A stretch of 48,318 nt of DNA from Flavobacteriaceae bacterium. GTDB lineage: Bacteria; Bacteroidota; Bacteroidia; Flavobacteriales; Flavobacteriaceae. A program made the position numbers and the translations under genes. Position 1 is the stretch's first letter; every line of letters begins with the position of its first letter. Shown piece by piece: positions 41,255 through 48,318 of the stretch. A model generated the notes under the pieces. That model saw only the letters and a program-made list of their open reading frames with translations, was not told where the DNA came from and did no database searches. The stretch spans positions 1 through 48,318 of the forward strand of contig JAQWHT010000032.1 of assembly GCA_029249225.1 (NCBI GenBank). Direction: 5' to 3'.

Positions 41255-42391
41255 TCATAAGACATAGATCACAAAAAATCCGAGATAAGTCCCCAAAGCA
41301 TTTCCTAAAGTTCCCACTAAAATTGCGGGTAAAATTAATTCATTACGATTAAAATTTTCTGCTAAAGCAATAGCCGAAGCCCCACCACCTATATTGGCTT
41401 GACTAACAATTGCAATCATTTGCCAATCGCGATAAAGAATTCCCCCGATGAACAGTGTGATGAGTCCGTGAAGTAAAACAGCTAAACTGGTAAAGAGTAA
41501 AAGCGTGACACCAATTTCTTTAAGTTGATAAACAGCGCCAAATTCACAATAGGCTCCAATTACAGCTAAAAAAAGGTATACCAAATACAAACCTAGATCA
41601 TGACTTCCTTTTAAATTAGCGATAAACTCAGTTTGAGCTAATGCTATTCCAATTGTAGTCAGGATTAAAATTGAGGGAATATTGGGTAAATAGTGAGCTA
41701 AGACATCAGAGATATAAAATGAGGTAATGCCAAGAAACACAAGCCAAGCTAGTGAAGCCAGATCCATGCCTTTATTTGAAAAAGTTGTTTTTTGAGCATT
41801 ATTTCTGGTAATGGCAATTTTGCTCTTCCAGATACGGGATAAAAACACGGGTAAAATTAAAGTAACTAAAATCCATAAAGCGGTAACTACATTATCTACT
41901 GCGATGGTACCGGCATATAACACCCCTTTTTTTTGAAAGCCATACTCAAGAGCCACTGCATTAAAATTCACACTCCCACCAGTGTAAGTGCCGGTCAGCA
42001 TCCCGGCAATAACTTTAGCATCTTTACCTAGTACAGTTTCTGGAGAGAATACAACCCAGGAAATAAGAATTCCTAAAGTAGTAGCTATTGATCCTAAAAT
42101 GAATAAGCTAATCATAGGCAATCCAGCTTTTCTAATTGAATTAAGATTCACGTTAAGTAATAAATAGAAGATAGAGATAGGAGCGATATAGTTAAAAATG
42201 ACACTGTACAATCCGATGCTGTTTGAGGCAGAAGGTATCAGTCGTAGATTTGCTACAACTGCAGTAAAAAGAATAACAAGTAAAGCTGCACCAAACTGTT
42301 TTCCCAATTTTGTTTTTCCGGCATAGATCGATAAGATAACCATGAAGCTTAAGACCCCAAGAACATAAATTGGGTTTGAAACAAATGACAT
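41255..42391 (-). CDS. DUF819 family membrane protein
   Basis: A 378-residue integral membrane protein with about ten to eleven segments, of the DUF819 (YjcL-like) family. Landmarks are GMLTGTYTGGSVNFNAVALEYG (about 129-150) and IVSQANIGGGASAIALAENFNR near residue 330, two related glycine-rich turns that suggest an internal repeat, as in carboxylate transporters. Substrate unknown. It has no close operon partner: 141 nt separate it from the IDO-like gene upstream on the same strand, and 180 nt from the amidohydrolase gene downstream. Confidence 0.85.
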   Translation of the reverse strand: MSFVSNPIYVLGVLSFMVILSIYAGKTKLGKQFGAALLVILFTAVVANLRLIPSASNSIGLYSVIFNYIAPISIFYLLLNVNLNSIRKAGLPMISLFILGSIATTLGILISWVVFSPETVLGKDAKVIAGMLTGTYTGGSVNFNAVALEYGFQKKGVLYAGTIAVDNVVTALWILVTLILPVFLSRIWKSKIAITRNNAQKTTFSNKGMDLASLAWLVFLGITSFYISDVLAHYLPNIPSILILTTIGIALAQTEFIANLKGSHDLGLYLVYLFLAVIGAYCEFGAVYQLKEIGVTLLLFTSLAVLLHGLITLFIGGILYRDWQMIAIVSQANIGGGASAIALAENFNRNELILPAILVGTLGNALGTYLGFFVIYVL

Positions 42392-42532
42392 AAAATAGTT
42401 TATATGGTTTAAAAAGATACAAAAATTAGAGGTCTTGACTCAAGGAGATTACTCTTTTAGAAGTTTTACTAACCTATAGGGTAAGGAAAATTTATTTTGA
42501 TTTCTGTTTTGGGTACTCCTTAATGATCCATT

Positions 42533-43912
42533 TTAAAAATCTTGAGAGTCAAATTTTAAATTGAGTTTAAAGACTTCATTGGGGTCAAAAGCTTCAACAG
42601 CGACAATTTCAAGCTGTTTATTTAATAACGTCACCTTTTTATCATAGCTCTCTTTCCAACGAGTTTTATCCCAATCGTCAGTAGTCTTCATATTTTCAGA
42701 AAGAACTTTCATCGCTTTTAGTACCGCCTTTATTTGATTGGGTATCCACGAAGTAATTGGTGTTCCTCCAGTAGCTTTGGGGTATGCTGTATTTTGCATA
42801 ATGTATTTTTGGACAAACTGCCAGTGGCCATTTCTAAATAAATATATTTCCTCATAAACGTGCATTAAATTCTGCATACCCTTTTCGTTTTGAGTATCAC
42901 TTAAAAGTTGAATAAGTGGATTTTTCTGCATGTGAGAAGCCAATTCCTTAAAAAATTGTTGAACACATTTAGGGCGATATTGTCTCAAATCCATCAAGTA
43001 TTTAGTAAGTTGATTTTGAGGATAAAAATGAATTACACCACTAGCAATATCAGCAGTAGGGATAATGTTATCTTGAGCGCCGGTCTGTCCTCTGTAAGCA
43101 TGGGGTTTATCCCATACCCCTTCGTAAATAAGCCCATTTGGAAAAATATCATCATTTCCTTTTACCCCCATTATAAAAACTCTGAAATCGTTGTAATGCT
43201 TCCATCTTGAGGCTTCCCACATTAACTTTCTTCGGCTATTCATATGATTCAAAGTGCTACCCATGAGGGCAATATTCTCCGCAAGTTGTTCTGGATTTTC
43301 ACTATTTTGAGTTATTCCAAAAACGGACTTAACCAAATCAGGAGAATATTGGTTTATGTCTACATGAAGCATAATGAATCCCCTTTCATCATCCATTCCT
43401 GAAAATTTTGCCGCCATGGATAAATTATTCCAGTTGAAGCCTCCTTCTTTATCAATTTTGTGATAATTTCCGAGTGAATATGCATAATGATAATCAAGCC
43501 AAGGGAATACTTCCAGTTTATCAGAAACAGCGACATAAGGCTGGGCAATATTTTTAGGCAGTAGTTCCTGAGCTTTACCGTATTTACCTGTTTTTAAATA
43601 AGTGTGATGAGATTTAGCTAATGTGTAGGCAGAAGTGATAAAACTATAAGTCCTGTAAAGGGCAGCGATTATAAAAGGATCAACCTCTTTTTTTACTTCT
43701 TCTAAAAAATTAGGAAGCATAAGAGCAGCCTCCTCAAATGCATTTTCTTTGGATAATAATCCTTTCTTGCCATTGATTTTTTTTATGGGCATTTCATCAA
43801 TAAGCTTCTGCAATAGGGCGTAATTTTTGGGTAGTTTTAGTAGCGGCTCTTGTACTGGTAAGAAGCCGTTTTTTGGATCAATAGAAAAAAAACCATCTGT
43901 ATAAGTTTTCAT
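42533..43912 (-). CDS. Indoleamine 2,3-dioxygenase family protein
   Basis: A 459-residue heme-protein candidate of the IDO/myoglobin-II family. Features are FRVFIMG (243-249, the substrate-side Phe/Arg segment), LIYEGVW, YLMDLRQYRPKCVQQFF, and HWQFVQKYI with proximal heme ligand His363, followed by ATGGTPITSW, which matches the conserved C-terminal loop. IDO opens the indole ring of tryptophan to give N-formylkynurenine. No other kynurenine-pathway gene is nearby, so the substrate could differ. It is divergent from the CotH gene. Confidence in the family is high and in tryptophan as substrate only moderate. Confidence 0.8.
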   Translation of the reverse strand: MKTYTDGFFSIDPKNGFLPVQEPLLKLPKNYALLQKLIDEMPIKKINGKKGLLSKENAFEEAALMLPNFLEEVKKEVDPFIIAALYRTYSFITSAYTLAKSHHTYLKTGKYGKAQELLPKNIAQPYVAVSDKLEVFPWLDYHYAYSLGNYHKIDKEGGFNWNNLSMAAKFSGMDDERGFIMLHVDINQYSPDLVKSVFGITQNSENPEQLAENIALMGSTLNHMNSRRKLMWEASRWKHYNDFRVFIMGVKGNDDIFPNGLIYEGVWDKPHAYRGQTGAQDNIIPTADIASGVIHFYPQNQLTKYLMDLRQYRPKCVQQFFKELASHMQKNPLIQLLSDTQNEKGMQNLMHVYEEIYLFRNGHWQFVQKYIMQNTAYPKATGGTPITSWIPNQIKAVLKAMKVLSENMKTTDDWDKTRWKESYDKKVTLLNKQLEIVAVEAFDPNEVFKLNLKFDSQDF

Positions 43913-44117
43913 AATATGAAATTGGATCTAAACAAGTTACAAAAAGAATTTATTTAATGAGAACCTACCTGTTATGAACGAGATCAGATCATAAATTAAA
44001 GAGCTGATGATGAAATTTGTCTTTATATCCTCATTATTCTATAAAAGAAAAACTCTTTAAATTTTTTTAAAAGGTTGTATTTAGGCGTTTTCTATCAATC
44101 TGTTAAAAAAGGAATTC

Positions 44118-44125
44118 TATTTTTG
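44118..44125 (+). promoter_or_regulatory. Candidate -7 box of the CotH-type gene
   Basis: TATTTTTG matches TAnnTTTG exactly, 18 nt before the ATG at 44144. It lies inside an alternative longer frame starting at 44075, which supports the shorter start. No good -33 element is visible. Confidence 0.4.
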
Positions 44126-44143
44126 TTCAAAAGCATTTACAAA

Positions 44144-45598
44144 ATGAACAGATTTTTATCCTTCCTAATGGCGCTTCTTTTGTTGATAAGCGGTTCTTGT
44201 CAAAAAAAAGAATTAGACACTTCAATAAGTGCTTCTGAAGATAAAGTACAAGTAGAAAATTTCATTGAAGAAAGTGAACTTCCTTTGTTTAGAATAACTA
44301 CAACCATTCAAATTGAGAATGAACCCAAAGTTCCAGCAAAACTTGAGATTCTTAAAAAAGGTATTTCAGTTTCGGAGCATTTTATAGGTATAGAGTATAG
44401 AGGGTCTACCTCATTCAGATTAAGTGATAAAAAGTCCTACGGGTTTGAAACTTGGGATGAAAATGGGCAAGATATAAATGAAAGTTTACTGGGTTTTCCG
44501 GAAGAAGAGGATTGGATATTGAATGGTCATGTTTTTCGTTCCAGTGATAACAGAATTTTTGACCCAACGTTGATGAGACATTTTGTAGGTTATGAAATCT
44601 ACAGATCAATGGGAAACTATGCAAGTCGTTGTAAGTTTGTTGAATTGGTCATTGATGATGAATACATGGGGGTTTATGTGTTTATGGAAAAACTTAAAAG
44701 AGATAAAAATAGAATTGATATCAAAAAATTAAAACCAGATGAAAATGATGCGGAAAATATTACTGGAGGTTATATACTAAAAATTGATAAGACTGCTGGA
44801 AGCGATGTTGTTTCCGATCAGCCTTTAGAATATTTTGAAACAAATTGGGCTGATGACGCTCGGTATTTAGAAGATTTTAGTTTTCGCTCTGTTTATGGCG
44901 TGGATAAAAGTTTGTTAGACTTTGAACCCTTTGACCTTCCTTATCATGAAAAACAATTTTTAGAAACCTATTTTTTATATGGTTATCCAAAATCAGAGGA
45001 CATTTCAAGCCAGCAAAAAGAATATATTGAAAGGTATATTTATGACTTTGAAACCGCATTACTAAGTGATGATTTTACAACTGAAATTAGAACTTATACA
45101 GACTACATTAATGTCGACAGTTTTATCGATTATTTTATTTTAAACGAATTCGTTGGAAACGTAGATGCGTATCGATTGAGTACGTTTATGCACAAAAACT
45201 TAGGAGATAAGTTGAATATGGGGCCTGTTTGGGATTTAAATATTGGTTATGGTGATCCTCGTTTGCCAGTCAATGATTGGATTATTAACTATAACACTCA
45301 TGTTCCTGATGACCCGTGGTTGGTTCCTTTTTGGTGGAATAGATTTATGTCTGATCCTCAGTTCGTAAGCCTTCTGAAAACGCGCTGGGAGTCTCTTAGG
45401 AGAAATGAGTTAGCATTCAATACAATCAAAGAATTGATTGAAAATACTTCTAATTATCTTATAGAAAATGGTGCTGTCGAAAGAAATTACACCAAATGGT
45501 CTGGAATAGAGGTCAATTATGAAAATGAAATTGATATAATGATCCAGTATTTGGAGAATCGACTTATTTGGATGGATAGCAAAATAAACGCCATGTAA
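44144..45598 (+). CDS. CotH kinase-family lipoprotein
   Basis: A 484-residue predicted lipoprotein (lipobox LLISGSCQKK). The CotH fold is recognised by IEYRGSTSFRLSDKKSYGFE, LGFPEEEDWILNG, VIDDEYMGVYVFMEKLKRDK (the ATP-site region), GGYILKIDK, and FVGNVDAYRLSTFMHK followed by GPVWDLNIGYGD. CotH proteins are atypical protein kinases, known from spore coats, fungal adhesins and many marine bacteria; the target here is unknown. The ATG at 44144 puts the lipobox near the N-terminus; an earlier start at 44075 would add a non-signal extension. Divergent from the IDO-like gene and followed by the DUF1549 gene 179 nt downstream. Confidence 0.87.
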   Translation: MNRFLSFLMALLLLISGSCQKKELDTSISASEDKVQVENFIEESELPLFRITTTIQIENEPKVPAKLEILKKGISVSEHFIGIEYRGSTSFRLSDKKSYGFETWDENGQDINESLLGFPEEEDWILNGHVFRSSDNRIFDPTLMRHFVGYEIYRSMGNYASRCKFVELVIDDEYMGVYVFMEKLKRDKNRIDIKKLKPDENDAENITGGYILKIDKTAGSDVVSDQPLEYFETNWADDARYLEDFSFRSVYGVDKSLLDFEPFDLPYHEKQFLETYFLYGYPKSEDISSQQKEYIERYIYDFETALLSDDFTTEIRTYTDYINVDSFIDYFILNEFVGNVDAYRLSTFMHKNLGDKLNMGPVWDLNIGYGDPRLPVNDWIINYNTHVPDDPWLVPFWWNRFMSDPQFVSLLKTRWESLRRNELAFNTIKELIENTSNYLIENGAVERNYTKWSGIEVNYENEIDIMIQYLENRLIWMDSKINAM

Positions 45599-45705
45599 GT
45601 AGTGTTTCCCTGCAATTGAATAAAGAAATCCCATACGATTAAAATAGTGTCTTAAAATCATTTGAAGTCTAACTGCTTCTGAGCCCTATACTTTTCCCTA
45701 AAAAT

Positions 45706-45730
45706 TTCTATCTTACTATAAAATTTAGGG
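45706..45730. repeat. Inverted repeat upstream of the DUF1549 gene
   Basis: CCCTAAA (45706-45712) is matched by TTTAGGG (45724-45730), with 11 bp between. It lies 47 nt before the ATG. No T run follows, so it is more likely a regulator site or leader hairpin than a terminator for the CotH gene. Confidence 0.3.
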
Positions 45731-45777
45731 TTAAACCAAATAAGTTAATAAACTAATTAAATACAGGCTGTTTACTA

Positions 45778-48303
45778 ATGAGAACGCTTAAAATTCTAAG
45801 TATTTTTTTTCTATTTACTCAATGTAGTTTAAGCATACCCGAATCCGTAGTCATTGAAATGGCGAATCTTCCTGAAAAAATTGATTATAACTATCAGATT
45901 AAGCCAATATTATCAGACCGCTGTTATCAATGTCATGGTCCTGATGAGAATACAAGAAAGGCAGGATTGAGACTTGATATTGAAGAAGTTGCTTTTTCTC
46001 GGCTATCTAGCGGGAAAAAAGCTTTTTCAAAAGGGAACCTTTACAAAAGTGAAAGCTTGCATAGAATACTCTCTAGTGATGATGAAATAAAGATGCCCCC
46101 TCCTGAATCAAATCTGGAATTAACTAATGCAGAAAAAGCAGTAATTATAAAATGGGTTGACCAAGGTGCGCAGTGGAAAGAGCATTGGTCATTTATTCCT
46201 CCAAAAGGAAAAGAAATACCCCATAATACCCTGAATTCAATTGATTTCTTTGTCTCGAAAAAGCATAAAGAAAATCAATTACAGTTTTCTGAACCTGCGT
46301 CAAAAGAGACGCTGATACGACGTCTTTATTTTGATCTTACTGGATTACCTCCAACCTTGGAAGATATCGATTCATTTCTTGACGATACAAGTGAAGGGGC
46401 ATATACTTCTCTTGTAGACAAACTGCTTCAGTCACGTGCTTTTGCAGAACGGATGACGGTAGATTGGATGGATTTATCACGTTATGCAGATTCTCACGGA
46501 CTTCATGCAGATGGGCTTCGAACGATGTGGCCGTGGCGCGATTGGGTAATAAAAGCTTTTGATGAAAACATGCCCTATGATCAATTTGTGACTTGGCAAC
46601 TGGCTGGAGACTTAATTCCCAATGCGACAGTAGAACAAAAACTAGCAACTGCTTTTAATAGAAATTCTCCAATGACAGCCGAAGGAGGTGTGATTGACGA
46701 AGAATGGCGGTTAAATTATGTCTTTGACCGAACTGAAACTATGAGTACTGCTTTTCTCGGACTAACTGTAGCCTGTGCCAAATGTCACGACCATAAGTTT
46801 GATCCTGTCTCACAACAAGATTACTATCAACTCACCGCATTTTTTAATAATATTCGAGAATTAGGAATGACAGGTGACGATGGAGATTATGGTCCTTTAT
46901 TACCGCTTCCAGATGAGACTACCCGGCAACATCTTAAAAGATTAGAAGAGACAATATCTCAAATTGAGAAAGATATTGAACTCAACACATCTGAATTAGC
47001 GACCTTACAAAATTACATAAAGGACTTGCCCTCATCAAAAAATATATTTGATGCCAAAATTGGATCTTATCCCTTTGACAAAATTGAAAAACGATTTACA
47101 AAGAAAGGACATCCTTTTATTGCCGATGGAAATCAAAATGTTGGTTCCCGACTGGCTCCAAAAGTTATCCCAGGGATTAAAAAGAATGCCTTACGCTTTG
47201 AACAAGACTATGACCGACTGTATATCAGTAAGGAAATACCCAATTTTGAATGGATAGACTCATTTTCTGCTGGGGTTTGGATTAATACAGATCAACAAGA
47301 TTCTGAATTTAAACAATTTATTATTGGTACTTCTGGAGATAAAAACACTTGGTGGAGAGGCTGGGATTTCTATCTCGATGGCACCAATCATTTAAATTTT
47401 AGACTAATCAATATAGCTCCCGGAAATATGATTCATATCCGAACGTCACAAACTATTCCAGTGGAGCAATGGAAACATGTGGCCTTCTCATACAATGGAA
47501 GTGGAAAGGCTTCTGGAATAAAGCTGTTTATTGATGGTCAGGAGGCAGTGGTTGAAAACCTTATAGACAACCTCTATAAGTCAATAAAACCTGTAAGTGT
47601 CGGAGGAATGAAAGTTGAGGAGCGTGCTATACTTGTTGGTAAAAGTTATGAATCATTCTCAGGGGATAATGGAACTTTTTCTGGAAGTATGGATGATCTA
47701 ATTTTATTTGATAAAAAATTAAGTGATTTGGAATTGGATTTAATCTATAACTCTTACAAGGGTAAAAAAATAAATCCAAATCAAAGTTTAGTTAAACAGC
47801 ACTGGATAGAGAATCACCCAAAAACAATCCAACTTCAAAAAAAATTAAAAATAACTCGGCAAGAATGGCTGAATGCATTCGATCCTGTTTTGGAGGTAAT
47901 GGTTATGGAGGAATTACCCCAATCCAGAAAAACTTTTTTATACAATAGGGGTAATTACGACGAACCTGCCTATGAAGTAAAAGCAGCTGTCCCCAATAAT
48001 TTACCTCCTATGGATCCTGAGTTACCAAAAAATAGATTGGGACTGGCAAAATGGCTATTCAGCCCAAAAAATCCATTGACAGCTCGAGTTACCGTAAATA
48101 GATATTGGCAAATGATTTTTGGTCGTGGTTTGGTTCAGACTCCAACTGATTTTGGGGTCCAGGGAGCCCTACCTAGTCATCCGGATCTTCTTGATGCTCT
48201 AGCAGTAGAGTTTATGGAAAACAATTGGGATGTCAAACAGTTGATTAAAAAAATGGTATTGTCAATAACATACAGGCAAAGCTCAAAGACAAGTCAAGAG
48301 TGA
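45778..48303 (+). CDS. Cytochrome-like PSCyt1/DUF1549/LamG/DUF1553 protein, ended early by an in-frame TGA
   Basis: An 841-residue product. Order of parts: hydrophobic leader with Cys16, a planctomycete-type cytochrome module with heme motif CYQCHG near residue 49, DUF1549 (about 155-365, with a second CxxCH in ACAKCHDHKFDP), a coiled stretch, a LamG/concanavalin-like carbohydrate-binding domain (about 430-660), and the start of DUF1553 (from about 740, KNRLGLAKWLFSPKNPLTARV). Family members usually run well past 1000 residues. The last residues ITYRQSSKTSQE are followed by TGA, yet the same frame continues MEKDP, which fits the family consensus. It is therefore probably truncated by a nonsense change or a sequence error. 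Likely surface-exposed and linked to polysaccharide use; the exact function is unknown. Confidence 0.82.
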   Translation: MRTLKILSIFFLFTQCSLSIPESVVIEMANLPEKIDYNYQIKPILSDRCYQCHGPDENTRKAGLRLDIEEVAFSRLSSGKKAFSKGNLYKSESLHRILSSDDEIKMPPPESNLELTNAEKAVIIKWVDQGAQWKEHWSFIPPKGKEIPHNTLNSIDFFVSKKHKENQLQFSEPASKETLIRRLYFDLTGLPPTLEDIDSFLDDTSEGAYTSLVDKLLQSRAFAERMTVDWMDLSRYADSHGLHADGLRTMWPWRDWVIKAFDENMPYDQFVTWQLAGDLIPNATVEQKLATAFNRNSPMTAEGGVIDEEWRLNYVFDRTETMSTAFLGLTVACAKCHDHKFDPVSQQDYYQLTAFFNNIRELGMTGDDGDYGPLLPLPDETTRQHLKRLEETISQIEKDIELNTSELATLQNYIKDLPSSKNIFDAKIGSYPFDKIEKRFTKKGHPFIADGNQNVGSRLAPKVIPGIKKNALRFEQDYDRLYISKEIPNFEWIDSFSAGVWINTDQQDSEFKQFIIGTSGDKNTWWRGWDFYLDGTNHLNFRLINIAPGNMIHIRTSQTIPVEQWKHVAFSYNGSGKASGIKLFIDGQEAVVENLIDNLYKSIKPVSVGGMKVEERAILVGKSYESFSGDNGTFSGSMDDLILFDKKLSDLELDLIYNSYKGKKINPNQSLVKQHWIENHPKTIQLQKKLKITRQEWLNAFDPVLEVMVMEELPQSRKTFLYNRGNYDEPAYEVKAAVPNNLPPMDPELPKNRLGLAKWLFSPKNPLTARVTVNRYWQMIFGRGLVQTPTDFGVQGALPSHPDLLDALAVEFMENNWDVKQLIKKMVLSITYRQSSKTSQE

Positions 48304-48318
48304 ATGGAAAAAGACCCT

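Noticed and set aside
42192-42422. 76-codon frame at the start of the DUF819 gene
   Set aside because: It is out of frame with DUF819, rich in Cys, Tyr and His without motif, and overlaps an established membrane protein.
43360-43548. 62-codon frame within the IDO-like gene
   Set aside because: It overlaps the conserved N-terminal half of the IDO-like protein in another frame.

Overview
The window looks like a chromosomal segment of a marine-type member of the Flavobacteriia (Bacteroidota). The evidence is the intact gliding/type IX secretion core gldK-gldL-gldM-gldN behind topA, AT-rich DNA, several promoter-like TAnnTTTG boxes with short leaders, many lipoproteins, and sodium-coupled transporters (SSS, SLC13). 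I see no tRNA, rRNA, CRISPR array or insertion sequence.

Layout. 1-434 holds the possible start of a gene running off the left edge, plus inverted repeats and a lone plus-strand terminator-like hairpin. 435-5396 (minus) is a sulfur cluster: Crp/Fnr regulator, SulP permease, CstB-like persulfide dioxygenase/sulfurtransferase and a YeeE/YedE transporter split in two. A Crp/Fnr-type palindrome sits about 40 nt upstream of the predicted SulP start. 5473-13809 (plus) is topA, a degenerate arginase-family gene, then gldKLMN, ending in a clear terminator. 13878-16833 is an FAD oxidoreductase and an ABC-F ATPase, convergent with trxB.

17851-23616 holds two related lipoproteins on either side of a second SulP transporter with its small, apparently frameshifted secreted partner, and a nagB-LmbE fusion. 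23650-27167 is a periplasmic AbgB-like amidohydrolase, a DUF4440-like protein and an SLC13 transporter. 27164-29072 (minus) is an overlapping pair of cell-wall enzymes: a serine hydrolase and a VanX-type dipeptidase. 29155-35217 is a mixed stretch: DUF3078, a secreted hypothetical, an SDR, a methyltransferase, a YqaA-like membrane protein, a composite YHYH/PEBP protein and a small membrane protein.

35288-41074 (minus) is a tight four-gene catabolic operon: amidohydrolase lipoprotein, GH13 alpha-glucosidase, SsuD-like monooxygenase and SGLT-type symporter. I infer uptake and breakdown of a glucoside, possibly sulfonated. It is followed by a DUF819 membrane protein and an indoleamine 2,3-dioxygenase-family protein. 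The right end holds a CotH-type lipoprotein and a cytochrome-like DUF1549/LamG/DUF1553 protein that meets an in-frame TGA inside its last domain.

The most notable points are the predicted autoregulated sulfur regulon, the four-gene operon, the pseudo-arginase in the gliding locus, the YHYH composite, and three places where the reading frame looks disturbed (near 20776, 30753 and 48301).
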